Source of the DNA: Alphaproteobacteria bacterium
Lineage (GTDB): Bacteria; Pseudomonadota; Alphaproteobacteria; Micropepsales; Micropepsaceae
Assembly: GCA_017308475.1 (NCBI GenBank)
Contig: JAFKEU010000004.1
Coordinates: 124,001-188,000 of the forward strand
DNA: 64,000 bases
Reading direction: 5' to 3'
Position numbers and translations under genes: made by a program. This document shows, one piece after another, positions 48,503-57,854 of this stretch; the first letter of the stretch is position 1; each line of letters opens with the position of its first letter. The notes under the pieces were generated by a model, which saw only the letters and a program-made list of their open reading frames with translations, was not told where the DNA came from and searched no databases.

Positions 48503-50335
48503 TCAGCTCCCCTTCAAGGCCGCGGCATGGGCATCGATTACCCGCGCCAGCACGGTCAGTGGCACCGCGCCGGTCTTCACCACCGTGTCGTTATAGTCGC
48601 GCAGATCGAATTTCGGGCCGATCGCCGCCTTCATGCGCGCACGCAAACGCAATAGTTCGCTGTGTCCCACCTTGTAGCCGCACGCCTGGCCCGGCGAGAC
48701 GCAATAGCGGTCGACTTCGCTGGTCACCGAACCGATGGGATCGCCGGTACAGTCATGGAACCAGGCAATGGCGCGCTGGCGCGTCCAACGCTTGGCATGC
48801 AGGCCAGTGTCCACCACCAGCCGCCCCGCGCGCATCTTCTGTGCCGCCAGATAACCGAGCTGGCCGAACGGATCGTCCCTGTACATGCCGATCTCATCCG
48901 TGAGCTGCTCCGCGTACAGCGCCCAGCCTTCCACATAGGCATTGAAGCCGGACAGGATCTGGCGGATCAGCGGCAGCTTGCCCGTCTCGGTCACATAGGC
49001 GCCCTGCCAGGCGTGGCCGGGAATGGTCTCGTGATGGGTCAATGTGGGCAGCGAATAACGCGGCCAGTTCGCGTTGGTCTTAAGGTTGATGTAGTAGATC
49101 GAGGGCCGCGATCCATCGAGCGCGCCAGGGTTCATGTAGCCCAGCGGAGCGCCATCCTGGATGTCGGGGGGTACACGCTTGACCACCACAGGTGCCTTCA
49201 GTTCAAGTGCCGACAATTCCGGCATCCGCTTGCGGGTCTGGCCGATCAGGTCGTTGAGATAGGCTATGATCCGTGCGCGTCCCGCATCGGTTTCCGGATA
49301 GAGGAAGCGCTTGTCGCGGGACAGCGCGTCCATGCGCGCGCCGACGCTGCCCTTGGTCAGGCCCTGCTTCTTCAACAGGCCGTCCATGCGGGCTTCGATC
49401 TGGGCATTCTGCTCCAAGCCCATCCTGTGGACCTCGTCGGCGGTCATGTTCGTGGTCGTGCCCACTTCCAGTGCCCAGCCGTAATAGGCGTCGCCATCGG
49501 GCAGCTTCCACACCCCGGCATCGGCGTTCGCTTTGGCCTGCGCCCGCTTCAGCGCCGCGAGCTGGCGGCTGACGGCGGGATATATCCTGCCCTGGGTGAT
49601 CTTCGTTGCCTGGCCGGCCCAGTCGCCGGTGATGCCCTTGGCCCTGGCCCGATCGGCAAGCGAGGACACCAGCCGCTGCCGGCCCGCCGGCAATTTGAGA
49701 AAGCCTTCCATCTGGCCGGCGGCATTGGAAAGAATGAAGTCCGGCGCGACCACGCCATGGCCGGTATCACCGTCCACCCGCGCCGTCTCACCGTCCAACG
49801 CGACGGCAAGGGCCTCCATGCGCGAGAGATAGGCATCGGCGTCGGCTCTTGTCGCGATGCTGTGCTGGCTGTCCAACATCTCCGGGATGGTGACGAAGCA
49901 GCCCATCATCTGGTTGACGACATACGGGGTGACGCTTTCGTTCTGGCTGGCCTGGAGCGTATTCTGCCCGAACGGAAAACGGCCGCCGCCGGCGCCAAGC
50001 TGGATCGCAGCCTCCACCACCTCCTTGTTCAGGGCGGCGTCGGGCGATAGCCCGGTTGCCGGCACCTGCTTCAGGCGCGCCAGCCAGCCCTGGCAGCGTT
50101 TGGAATCCGATCCCACATGGGCCCAGGACTGGTCGGAAAGCTTCGCCTTCAGGTTGGCGCGAGAACCCTTGTCCAGTCCCAGGAAGGTCGCGGTCTCGGG
50201 CTGATCGCCAAGGATGTCGCTCGCAATGCCGTCGAAGGCCCGATTCAATGCCCCGTCGCCCGGCGCCGCGAATGCGGGCGTAGCCAAGGCGGCGGCGGCA
50301 GCACCGGCCATGAGGTCTCTGCGCGTCAATGTCAT
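48503..50335 (-). CDS. DUF885 family Tat-exported metallohydrolase-like protein
   Basis: A 610-residue protein with a Tat signal (TLTRRDLMAGAAAAALATPAFAA). DUF885 proteins resemble M3-type metallopeptidases; here the zinc-like motif is THHETIPGHAWQ, followed by GFNAYVEGWALYAEQLTDEI (the distal Glu region) and later YKVGHSELLRLR. Length is normal. The ATG at 50335 gives a clean Tat signal, unlike an upstream ATG. It is convergent with the PadR-linked gene and 16 bases from the GMC oxidoreductase stop, in the same direction, so it may be the last gene of that unit. Confidence 0.87.
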   Translation of the reverse strand: MTLTRRDLMAGAAAAALATPAFAAPGDGALNRAFDGIASDILGDQPETATFLGLDKGSRANLKAKLSDQSWAHVGSDSKRCQGWLARLKQVPATGLSPDAALNKEVVEAAIQLGAGGGRFPFGQNTLQASQNESVTPYVVNQMMGCFVTIPEMLDSQHSIATRADADAYLSRMEALAVALDGETARVDGDTGHGVVAPDFILSNAAGQMEGFLKLPAGRQRLVSSLADRARAKGITGDWAGQATKITQGRIYPAVSRQLAALKRAQAKANADAGVWKLPDGDAYYGWALEVGTTTNMTADEVHRMGLEQNAQIEARMDGLLKKQGLTKGSVGARMDALSRDKRFLYPETDAGRARIIAYLNDLIGQTRKRMPELSALELKAPVVVKRVPPDIQDGAPLGYMNPGALDGSRPSIYYINLKTNANWPRYSLPTLTHHETIPGHAWQGAYVTETGKLPLIRQILSGFNAYVEGWALYAEQLTDEIGMYRDDPFGQLGYLAAQKMRAGRLVVDTGLHAKRWTRQRAIAWFHDCTGDPIGSVTSEVDRYCVSPGQACGYKVGHSELLRLRARMKAAIGPKFDLRDYNDTVVKTGAVPLTVLARVIDAHAAALKGS

Positions 50336-50351
50336 GCTTAATATCCCGTGC

Positions 50352-52043
50352 TCAGATAACGTGCTCCTTGGCAAGCTGCACTGCGTGGTCTGCGGCCCGC
50401 GCGGTCAGCGCCATGAAGGTCAGCGACGGGTTCACGCAGTTCGTGGACGACATGTGCGATCCGTCAGTAACGAAAAGATTGGCGGCATCGTGCGCCTGGC
50501 TCCAGCGGTTGACCACTGAGGCTCCCGGATCATCACCCATGCAGGCGCCGCCCATCTCATGGATGGCATCGCCCGGCACATGCTCGTCCTGTCGGCTGCC
50601 GACATCGACCAGCCCAGCGGCACGCATCATTATCTCGCCCTGGCGGGCGGCATCGACCATCATGCGCGCCTCATTCTCGCGGAAGCCAACGTCGAACACG
50701 ATCAGCGGCATGCCGAAGCGATCGGTCTTGGAAGGATGCAGCGAGAGCGTATTGTCCTTGTATGGCAGGCATTCAGCGAAGACGTTGAACTCGATAGTCC
50801 ACGGGCCGTATTTGCGAAGCCCCTCCTTCATTGATGCGCCAAAGCCGTCCGGATCGACCGCATGACGGGACGCACCGCCCTGCATGCCATAGCCGCGCAC
50901 GAAATCGGTGTCGGCGTCCTGACCGTTCAGGTTGCGGAATTTTGGGATGTACACGCCCGTGGGACGGCGCCCATATTCGACATACTGATCCAACTCGCCC
51001 GCGGGCACCGTGCCCCAGAAAAAGGTGCGCATGGCGTGATCCATGATGTAGCAGCCCAAGCTGCCGCTGGAATTGGCGAAGCTGCGATCCGACCCCGGGA
51101 GGCGCGAATTGAGCAGTATCTGTACCGACGCCATGGCCGAGGCGCACAGAAAGACAATGCGAGAGGTATAGGCCTTGGCTTCCATCGTATTGGCATCGAT
51201 GGTGCGAACGCCGGTGATGCGTTTGGTCGCCGGATCATAGTCCAGCGCAGTCACCACCTTGTCCGAGAGGAGGGTGAGATTGCCGGTCTTGCGCGCCGCC
51301 GGCAGAGTCGATGACTGGGTGGAGAAATAAGCGCCAAAGGAACAGCCGCGGGCGCACTGGTTGCGCTTCTGACAGCGGGTGCGACCCTGCTCGGGCTTGT
51401 CTTCGGTCATGTTGGCGCAGCGCGTATGAATCAGCTTGCGGTCGGGAAGGGCCTGTTCCAGCCGCTCCTTGACCCAGATCTCGGCTACATTCATGGCATG
51501 GGGCGGCTGGAATTCTCCGTCGGGAAGCTGCGCCAGCCCCTCCCTTCCCCCGGCAATTCCGGCAAATTTTTCGACATAGGAATACCATGGCGCAAGCTCA
51601 TCGTAGCCGATGGGCCAAGGCACGCCATGGCCATCCTTGCGGTTGGCGTCGAAGTCAATCTGGCTCCAGCGCAGCGACACGCGACCCCAGATCAGCGACT
51701 TACCGCCCACTTGGTTGGGGCGGACCCATCGGAACGGCGTCGAACCCGCATAGTCGAAGGGATTCAATCGGTCATTGTTGTAGAAATGATTGCGGTCGGT
51801 ATTGGCGGCGCCCCCCCACTTGGCCAGGAAATAATCGCGCGCCACTTCGCCAGGCGGCAGAGTGCCGCGATAGGGCAGTTGCCAGGGGCCTTTGAACTCG
51901 GTCGTGTAGTCCTTCTTGTGCTCGACCATCCTGCCGCGATCGAGCATCAAAACCTTCAAGCCCTTTTCGCACAACTCCTTGGCAGCCCAGCCCCCACTGA
52001 TCCCCGAGCCGATGACAATGGCGTCGAAATCGTAATCCGGCAT
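50352..52043 (-). CDS. GMC oxidoreductase (gluconate 2-dehydrogenase large-subunit-like)
   Basis: A 563-residue FAD enzyme. The dinucleotide motif is AIVIGSGISGGWAAKEL (9-25), followed by LDRG; GGKSLIWGRVSLRW is the GMC signature 1 region. CARGCSFGAYFS is a Cys-containing motif of this subgroup, and NPSLTFMALTARAADH, with GSHMSSTNC before it, gives the C-terminal catalytic His/Asn. It lacks its own signal peptide; the adjacent subunit-3 gene encodes a Tat signal, so the complex is probably exported by hitch-hiking. The usual third subunit, a cytochrome c, is not adjacent. It oxidises a sugar or sugar acid. Confidence 0.9.
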   Translation of the reverse strand: MPDYDFDAIVIGSGISGGWAAKELCEKGLKVLMLDRGRMVEHKKDYTTEFKGPWQLPYRGTLPPGEVARDYFLAKWGGAANTDRNHFYNNDRLNPFDYAGSTPFRWVRPNQVGGKSLIWGRVSLRWSQIDFDANRKDGHGVPWPIGYDELAPWYSYVEKFAGIAGGREGLAQLPDGEFQPPHAMNVAEIWVKERLEQALPDRKLIHTRCANMTEDKPEQGRTRCQKRNQCARGCSFGAYFSTQSSTLPAARKTGNLTLLSDKVVTALDYDPATKRITGVRTIDANTMEAKAYTSRIVFLCASAMASVQILLNSRLPGSDRSFANSSGSLGCYIMDHAMRTFFWGTVPAGELDQYVEYGRRPTGVYIPKFRNLNGQDADTDFVRGYGMQGGASRHAVDPDGFGASMKEGLRKYGPWTIEFNVFAECLPYKDNTLSLHPSKTDRFGMPLIVFDVGFRENEARMMVDAARQGEIMMRAAGLVDVGSRQDEHVPGDAIHEMGGACMGDDPGASVVNRWSQAHDAANLFVTDGSHMSSTNCVNPSLTFMALTARAADHAVQLAKEHVI

Positions 52044-52058
52044 GGCGTCCGTCCCCGC

Positions 52059-52622
52059 TTACGAAGCAAAAATGCGCCCGACCTGGGCGTAGGGATAGGC
52101 ACCATCATAGCGGCCGGGCACCGGCAGATAGACCCGCTCCTGCTTGCAGCCGATCTCTGAGGTGTAATAGCCCAGCATCACGAGCTGGCGGCAGTGATTG
52201 AAGAAGCCCGATGCCAGGCCCGGCATCATCCCATGCATCGCGGTGGTCAACACCTTGTCCTGCTGCTCCACCGCCAGCGCGGCGAAAAGCTTGCCGTCTT
52301 CCTTCAAGGCGAAGTCATCAAGCGCCGCCAGCCCGGCAAGGAAATCCATCCGGTCGCCCGGGCTGTACCAGTCAGCCTGCATCATCTCGATAAAGGCCGG
52401 AACGCCAGCGGCGACAGCGCCGGGCGTGTCGGTGGCGGGCAGGATGCGGTCGCTGATGGCCGTCACCAGCGCGCGCTGGGCATCGTTGAAGACGGCGTGG
52501 GACGCGGTGAACCCGCCCTGATTGTCGGCGGCGGCGAGCGCACGCGCCAGCGGGGGCGACAGGCTTGCGCCGAAGAACAGACCGGCACCGGCCAACAAAT
52601 CGCGGCGATCGGGCATGGGCAT
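52059..52622 (-). CDS. Gluconate 2-dehydrogenase subunit 3-like protein
   Basis: A 187-residue protein with a Tat signal (DRRDLLAGAGLFFGASLSPPLARA) and the subunit-3 pattern: LVTAISDRILPATDTPGAVAAGVPAFIE (in part 'DRILPATDTPGA'), then FFNHCRQLVMLGYYTSEIG and a final PVPGRYDGAYPY. It escorts the FAD subunit through the Tat system. The ATG at 52622 has AAAGGAACGGGA upstream; an ATG two codons later is also possible. It lies 15 bases before the GMC gene. Confidence 0.88.
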   Translation of the reverse strand: MPMPDRRDLLAGAGLFFGASLSPPLARALAAADNQGGFTASHAVFNDAQRALVTAISDRILPATDTPGAVAAGVPAFIEMMQADWYSPGDRMDFLAGLAALDDFALKEDGKLFAALAVEQQDKVLTTAMHGMMPGLASGFFNHCRQLVMLGYYTSEIGCKQERVYLPVPGRYDGAYPYAQVGRIFAS

Positions 52623-52770
52623 TTCCCGTTCCTTTATCTCGGGATTTTCCAGACCCGCTAGGTTGGCCCCATGGGATCGGTGAAGTCCACCCCAAATCCG
52701 GTGTCGGCCGCCGGAACCCTCGGCGGTCAAGGAGCTGGAAAGTACATTATTTCAGCCCATTAATGTTGCG

Positions 52771-55254
52771 TCAGGCCAACAGTCCCGCCTGGCGGGCCAT
52801 TCGCTGTTCCCGTTCGGCGGCAAAGCGCCGGACCGCCGCGAAGATCGAGTCGGTGTCCAGATGGGCCTCGGCGATCACGTCCTTTTCCAAGCCGCCGGTC
52901 AGCCACTGGTCGTCCCAATCCGAGGTAAGCGAATATTCGTCGGTCAGCGGGCCCAGATTCCTTGCCGGCCATACCCGCCGTGTGCCGGTGGAAACAACCA
53001 TGGAATCCATCAGTGCTTCCGGCGGCAACACGGCGTTGCGATAGGCTTCGGGCTGGTGGCCGAACAGCTCTTCGCTCACCGCCGAGACAACCCGCACATT
53101 TATGCCTGCCTGTTCCAGCCGCGGCAATATCTTGACCAGGTTGACGGTCGAGGACGCGCCCTGGGCGATCACTGTACCGTGGCGGATGCCGGGCGCGAAG
53201 TCGCGGATGAGATAGAAGCCCTTGGCAGCGGCGGCAGGATCCTTATCGGCAAAACCGCTGCGATCGGCCACCGGACTGTCGGGGCGCGCCACCTCTATGA
53301 CGATGATGCCCACTCGGGGATTGCGGGCGGCGATGGCTGCGGCGGCGAAATAGGCCGGCGCCACATCGTTGTAATCCCAGAAGTTCAGGCTGATGGTCTG
53401 GCCTCGCGGGAACAGTTTCCACACCTGCGTCGCGAAGATGCCGAAGTGGGTGCGTCCGTCAGCCGCCGTTTCAGGCCCCGAATGGCCGGCCAGAATATGC
53501 AGGACGCCCATGCGAAAGCGGCTGTCCTGGTTCTGCTGGCTCCACACACGGGCCGGCGTGTACATTAGCGGGGTAAACGCGCCATAGGTTCCCGACAGCG
53601 CCCACAATCCGGCGAACTTCTCAGGATCGACGCTGGCCGACTGGCTGACCATGCCGATGGCGGTGGACACGTTGCCCGCTTCCTGGATCGCCGCCTTGAC
53701 GCGCGTGCCCGACGGATTGGTTACCGGGGAATAGTGGCCCCACAGGCTGCCGTGCTCGACATTGATGGATTCCGACAGGTCCGCCGCCAGCGTGATAAAG
53801 CGGTTGCCCGTGACGTAATTCATCCACTTGATGATCTCCGAAACGGCGCGGCGAGCACCCGCCGCCTCACCGGCCTTCCGGAAAAGGCTGATCGAGATTT
53901 CCCTGGTGGCACCATCCCTGGGATTGACCGCGGTGACCTTTTGCGGCTCGCGCGGCAGATTGGCGACGGCAAGGCGTTCGTCCAGGAATGGATCGATGCC
54001 ATTGTCGATGGAAAGAGTATGTTTGTCGGTGATGGTTTCGCCGATATCGACAAGCCGGTTGGCGATCCAGTCTCCCAGGCCATTCCGGTCCAGCACCGAC
54101 ATCACCTTGTCGATGTTGGTCTTGAACTGCATCAGCCGGTCGCGCTCACTCTCGGGTACGCCATCGCGGATGCCTTCAAAGGCGATGCCGTAACGCTTCT
54201 CGAAGCTTTCGGCCATGGCGATGAAGTAAGGCGAATTCATCTTGTGGCCATAAGGATGGCTGGGATAGCTGACGACCTGCTTTACGTCGCCCAGCATTCC
54301 TTCCACGGCGGCCGGCCACCAGCCCTTGATGGTCTTGGCGATCACCACCATCGGACGGCGGTCGGTCGGATCGCTCTCCTCCATCGTAGCCAGCACATCG
54401 ACCACCTGGCCGAATTCATTGCCGTTGGCCACCTCCAGAACGTTCCAGCCATAGGAACGCCACTGGTCGGCCAGCCGGTACCCCTGCGCCAAAGAGCTGG
54501 GGATCACACCGCCCAGCAGCACGTCGTCGATGCCGGCATTGTTGTCCGACAGGATCACACGCAACCGCTTACCCACCTGCAGCGCCATGGCCTGCGTCTT
54601 CAGTTCCTGGGCATGGCCTTCGGTCATCGCGAACTCACCTTCCAGAGCGATGACCTTGGGTGCGTCGATTCCGGCACCCACCATGTCCCAGAATGCCGCC
54701 TTTCCTGCCGCGCTGGCGACGCCCACGCCGGACGGGCCGCCATTGACGTCATTGGTGACGTCGATACTTTCGGCATGGCCCGACAGTGCCTTGATGCCGC
54801 GCAGCTTGGCCTGAGCGAACAGCGGATGATCGGCAAGTCCATTGTCGGCCAGCAGAGTCCTCAGCGCGCCCGCGCCGCGGCGAAAACCAAGCGCATCGAT
54901 GGGCAGCATGGCGACTTCCGGATCGCAATGATAGCGCGCATCGCCAGTAAGTTCATACCGGCGCGCCAACGCCTGGCCCAGGATCATCCACAGTGCATAA
55001 CAGGTGGGCACACTATGCCCCGCTGCCATCATGAACTTGTCCCCGAAGGGATGCTTGGGACGGCGATAGTCATAGCGCATGCCGCCCAGCTTGGGGCCCG
55101 CAAGATGGGCGGCGACATTGAACGGCGTATAGGCCAGGGGGCCGCCGAAATGGCCAGTCTGGGCATAATTGCCCAGAAGTACCAGTGTCATACAGGTCAG
55201 GAAGCCGACATCTTCCAGGCGTGCGTGTTCTTCAGCGCTCAATCGTGAAGGCAT
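52771..55254 (-). CDS. Large transketolase-like thiamine diphosphate enzyme
   Basis: An 827-residue cytosolic protein with transketolase domain order. The N-terminal ThDP domain includes HFGGPLAYTPFNVAAHLAG, DKFMMAAGHSVPTCYALW, VIALEGEFAMTEGHAQE and RLRVILSDNNAGIDD (the Mg/diphosphate site GEF...SDNNAG). The Pyr domain includes RFITLAADLSESINVEHG and GVLHILAGHSGPETAADG, and a C-terminal domain follows. It is about 160 residues longer than classical transketolase (about 660) and closest to the atypical long 'transketolase' group. The ATG at 55254 follows AAGGGA. It may process a pentose or ketose from the local sugar pathway. Confidence 0.83.
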   Translation of the reverse strand: MPSRLSAEEHARLEDVGFLTCMTLVLLGNYAQTGHFGGPLAYTPFNVAAHLAGPKLGGMRYDYRRPKHPFGDKFMMAAGHSVPTCYALWMILGQALARRYELTGDARYHCDPEVAMLPIDALGFRRGAGALRTLLADNGLADHPLFAQAKLRGIKALSGHAESIDVTNDVNGGPSGVGVASAAGKAAFWDMVGAGIDAPKVIALEGEFAMTEGHAQELKTQAMALQVGKRLRVILSDNNAGIDDVLLGGVIPSSLAQGYRLADQWRSYGWNVLEVANGNEFGQVVDVLATMEESDPTDRRPMVVIAKTIKGWWPAAVEGMLGDVKQVVSYPSHPYGHKMNSPYFIAMAESFEKRYGIAFEGIRDGVPESERDRLMQFKTNIDKVMSVLDRNGLGDWIANRLVDIGETITDKHTLSIDNGIDPFLDERLAVANLPREPQKVTAVNPRDGATREISISLFRKAGEAAGARRAVSEIIKWMNYVTGNRFITLAADLSESINVEHGSLWGHYSPVTNPSGTRVKAAIQEAGNVSTAIGMVSQSASVDPEKFAGLWALSGTYGAFTPLMYTPARVWSQQNQDSRFRMGVLHILAGHSGPETAADGRTHFGIFATQVWKLFPRGQTISLNFWDYNDVAPAYFAAAAIAARNPRVGIIVIEVARPDSPVADRSGFADKDPAAAAKGFYLIRDFAPGIRHGTVIAQGASSTVNLVKILPRLEQAGINVRVVSAVSEELFGHQPEAYRNAVLPPEALMDSMVVSTGTRRVWPARNLGPLTDEYSLTSDWDDQWLTGGLEKDVIAEAHLDTDSIFAAVRRFAAEREQRMARQAGLLA

Positions 55255-55336
55255 CAAATATTTCCCTTGGCCTGTTCGTTGCTCGCGCCTTATTACCGGT
55301 GTTCCAGCGGGCGTATGCAAGGCAAAAAGGGATGCT

Positions 55337-56413
55337 TCACGGCCGCGCGGGGGATGGTGCGGCAACGAAGGCCGCAACGTCCTTTACCGCCTGCGTTTCC
55401 TCGCCCGGCTTGCCCAGGAAGCCGAGATCGCGGAACCAGTCGGTGAAGCGCACCGGCCAAGTGCCCATCGCGGTGCCGTCCCGCCAGGACAGGCCCATGC
55501 CGTGATGGCCGCGTGCATAAATATGCATCTCCACGTTGGGGATCCCTGCCTGAAGCATGGCAGTGAAGTATTCGGTTGCCCAAACCGCGTGCACCTTGTC
55601 GCCCCAGCCGGCACAGATGATGAAGGACGGCGGCGCGTCCTTGGGAATGGGCGGATTGCCGGCCTTGGTGAACAACGAGGGGCCGGGATAGATAGCGCCC
55701 ACGAAGTCGGGACGAGAGGTGATGCCAGCCAGCGGGTCGGCGGGTGCATCGTTCTTCGCATCGAATTGCGGGTACTGGATGGCTGTGGCCATCGCCAGTT
55801 CGGCCCCGGCGGAGAAGCCCATCACCCCGATCTTGTGCGGATCGATACGCCACTCACGGGCATGGGCGCGGACCAGGCGGATGGCCTGCTGGGCGTCATA
55901 GACCTCGTCCGTCTTGGGATCATAGCCGTCACGGCGCAGACGCGAGCGCAGGATGATGGTGTTGACGCCATAATTGAAAAAATAGGGCACCGGGTCTGTA
56001 CCCTCAAGCCCGACCACCAGCGTGTTGTGGCCCCCACCAGGGATCAGGATGATCGCCGTGCCGGTGTTGGCCGATTGCGGCACCAGATGCACCTCGATGG
56101 AGGGATTGTGGATATTGACGATGCGCGAGACGCGGCCCGGCACGTCGGGATCGGGCGTGTACTGTTCGGCCTCGCTGACGCGGTCCTTGTGCAGATAGGG
56201 CGAGCCGGGCGGAAACAGCGGCATCACAATGCCGCCTGGCAGAAGTGCCTGGGGCTGATAGGGCCCATTGGTCACTGGCCCCGGCCGGGGTTCCGACATG
56301 GGCGCCGGCACTGGCGGTAGCGCTGCATGATCCTGCGCGACAGCGCTAGCGCCCAGAGCACCAAACAGTCCGGCGAATATCACGAGCGCGAACGCGCACC
56401 CACGAATGCCCAT
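55337..56413 (-). CDS. Exported alpha/beta-hydrolase, carbohydrate esterase-like
   Basis: A 358-residue protein with a signal peptide (ALVIFAGLFGALGASAVA). AIILIPGGGHNTLVVGLEG is the oxyanion HGGG-like region (here PGGGH), and GVMGFSAGAELAMATA is the nucleophile elbow GFSAG; FIICAGWGDKV supplies the Asp region and YARGHHGMGL the His. It resembles acetyl-xylan or feruloyl esterase-type hydrolases of the BD-FAE group. It lies 82 bases from the transketolase-like gene and in the same direction. It likely deacylates polysaccharide fragments in the periplasm. Confidence 0.86.
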   Translation of the reverse strand: MGIRGCAFALVIFAGLFGALGASAVAQDHAALPPVPAPMSEPRPGPVTNGPYQPQALLPGGIVMPLFPPGSPYLHKDRVSEAEQYTPDPDVPGRVSRIVNIHNPSIEVHLVPQSANTGTAIILIPGGGHNTLVVGLEGTDPVPYFFNYGVNTIILRSRLRRDGYDPKTDEVYDAQQAIRLVRAHAREWRIDPHKIGVMGFSAGAELAMATAIQYPQFDAKNDAPADPLAGITSRPDFVGAIYPGPSLFTKAGNPPIPKDAPPSFIICAGWGDKVHAVWATEYFTAMLQAGIPNVEMHIYARGHHGMGLSWRDGTAMGTWPVRFTDWFRDLGFLGKPGEETQAVKDVAAFVAAPSPARP

Positions 56414-56498
56414 CAAGCCCCTCCCCTTTTTGTTGCGCAACTGTGGGGCGCGCCGGGGGGAAGGTCAACGTCGCCCGCACTGTGTGCAAAGCAGCAAA

Positions 56499-57854
56499 TC
56501 AGGCGGCACGCCATCGCCCCCGCCCGTAGAGATAGAGCGGTGCACCCAGGAGCAGGAACAGTATCGAAAAGCCCGCCGCGGTCGTGTCCGAGACCAGGAA
56601 CGCCGCCAGCAGCACGCCGTTAAGCGCAGCGCTGAGCAGCGCGGGCAGCGGGAAAAGCGGCATCTTCCAGGGCCGCGGCAGAGCCGGCTCCTTGCGGCGC
56701 AGATGGATCGCCGCAAGCGACAGCGACAGGAAGACCAGCATCACAAAGGGCGCATATAGATCGAGCAGCACTTCATAGAGCGGTCCCTCGATCATCTCCG
56801 CCAGAACGATGATCGCCGCCATGGCGGCGATGGACAGGACCAGAGCCGGGCGCGGCGTACCGCTGAGCGAAACAGCCGCCAGCCGGGGCGGCAGCACGCC
56901 CTTGCGCGCCATGGCGAAGGTCAGGCGCACGCACTCCATGACCTGGGTATTGGCCAGAGTGGCGACGCAGATAATGGCCAAGATGGTGACGACGGTGCCG
57001 CTGCCCGGCCCCAGCACGATGGCGGCCGCGTCGGCCGCCGCCAGCTTTGAGGTCACAAGGAGTCCCATGGGCAGCACGCTGACCACCGCGGCGTTGACCG
57101 ACAGGTAGAGTCCGGTGACCAGCGCGATGCCCAGGAAGGTGGCGCGCGCCACATTTCGCTCGGGCGCGTGCACTTCCTCGGAGAAGTAAATCGCGGCCTG
57201 CCAGCCGCCATAGGCACCATAAATCGCACGCATCGCCACCAGTGCTGCCGCCCAGGTGAAGGCCGGCGGCGGCGGTGCGGCGGGGGCCGCGCCATGTGGG
57301 GCCAGCAGCAGCACCGCCACCAGCACCGCCAAGCCAAGTCCTTTCAACGCGGTGCCGATATTCTGCGATGTGCCGCCACTGCGTGCACCGATCCAGTTGA
57401 TCGCCCCGCAGACCAGCACCAGGAGAATCGCTATCGCGCCTGCGCCGAGCGCATTCAGAAGCCCCAGGCGATGGACGTATTCCCCGAAGGCGACGGCAAT
57501 GAATCCGGTCGAGATGACCGTCTGCAGCCAGTCGGCCCAGCCCACCAGGAAGCCGGCGGCAGGCCCCACCGCGCGCGTGACCAGTGAAAATGGGCCCCCG
57601 TCCAGCGGGATGGCCGCGCCCAGTTCCACCGTGGGCATGGCGTCCAGTACCACGTAGAGCCCGCCAAGCGTCCAGGCCAGAAGCAGCAGTCTGGCATCGG
57701 GGAATCCGGCCGCGACCACGCCCGGATTGCGCATGATGCCCGAGCCGACCACCCCGCCGATCACCACCGCCAAGCCGAAGCCCAGGCCGAAGATGCGCAG
57801 CAGATGGCCGCGCACGACACCATCCGCCTGTGGCGGATCGCGTCTTAGCCCCAC
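56499..57854 (-). CDS. APC-family permease (amino acid or related transporter)
   Basis: A 451-residue membrane transporter with about 12 TM helices. FGLAVVIGGVVGSGIMRNPG is the APC helix-1 substrate motif (G-S-G-I), and ARSGGTSQNIGTALKG and YGGWQAAIYFSEEVHAPERN are the conserved loops of the LAT/YgjI-type APC branch. The start is taken as GTG at 57854, six bases after GGGGGAGA; it overlaps the upstream enolase-superfamily stop (57845) by ten bases. The substrate is unknown; with sugar genes around it could carry an amino acid or a sugar-acid product. Confidence 0.87.
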   Translation of the reverse strand: MGLRRDPPQADGVVRGHLLRIFGLGFGLAVVIGGVVGSGIMRNPGVVAAGFPDARLLLLAWTLGGLYVVLDAMPTVELGAAIPLDGGPFSLVTRAVGPAAGFLVGWADWLQTVISTGFIAVAFGEYVHRLGLLNALGAGAIAILLVLVCGAINWIGARSGGTSQNIGTALKGLGLAVLVAVLLLAPHGAAPAAPPPPAFTWAAALVAMRAIYGAYGGWQAAIYFSEEVHAPERNVARATFLGIALVTGLYLSVNAAVVSVLPMGLLVTSKLAAADAAAIVLGPGSGTVVTILAIICVATLANTQVMECVRLTFAMARKGVLPPRLAAVSLSGTPRPALVLSIAAMAAIIVLAEMIEGPLYEVLLDLYAPFVMLVFLSLSLAAIHLRRKEPALPRPWKMPLFPLPALLSAALNGVLLAAFLVSDTTAAGFSILFLLLGAPLYLYGRGRWRAA

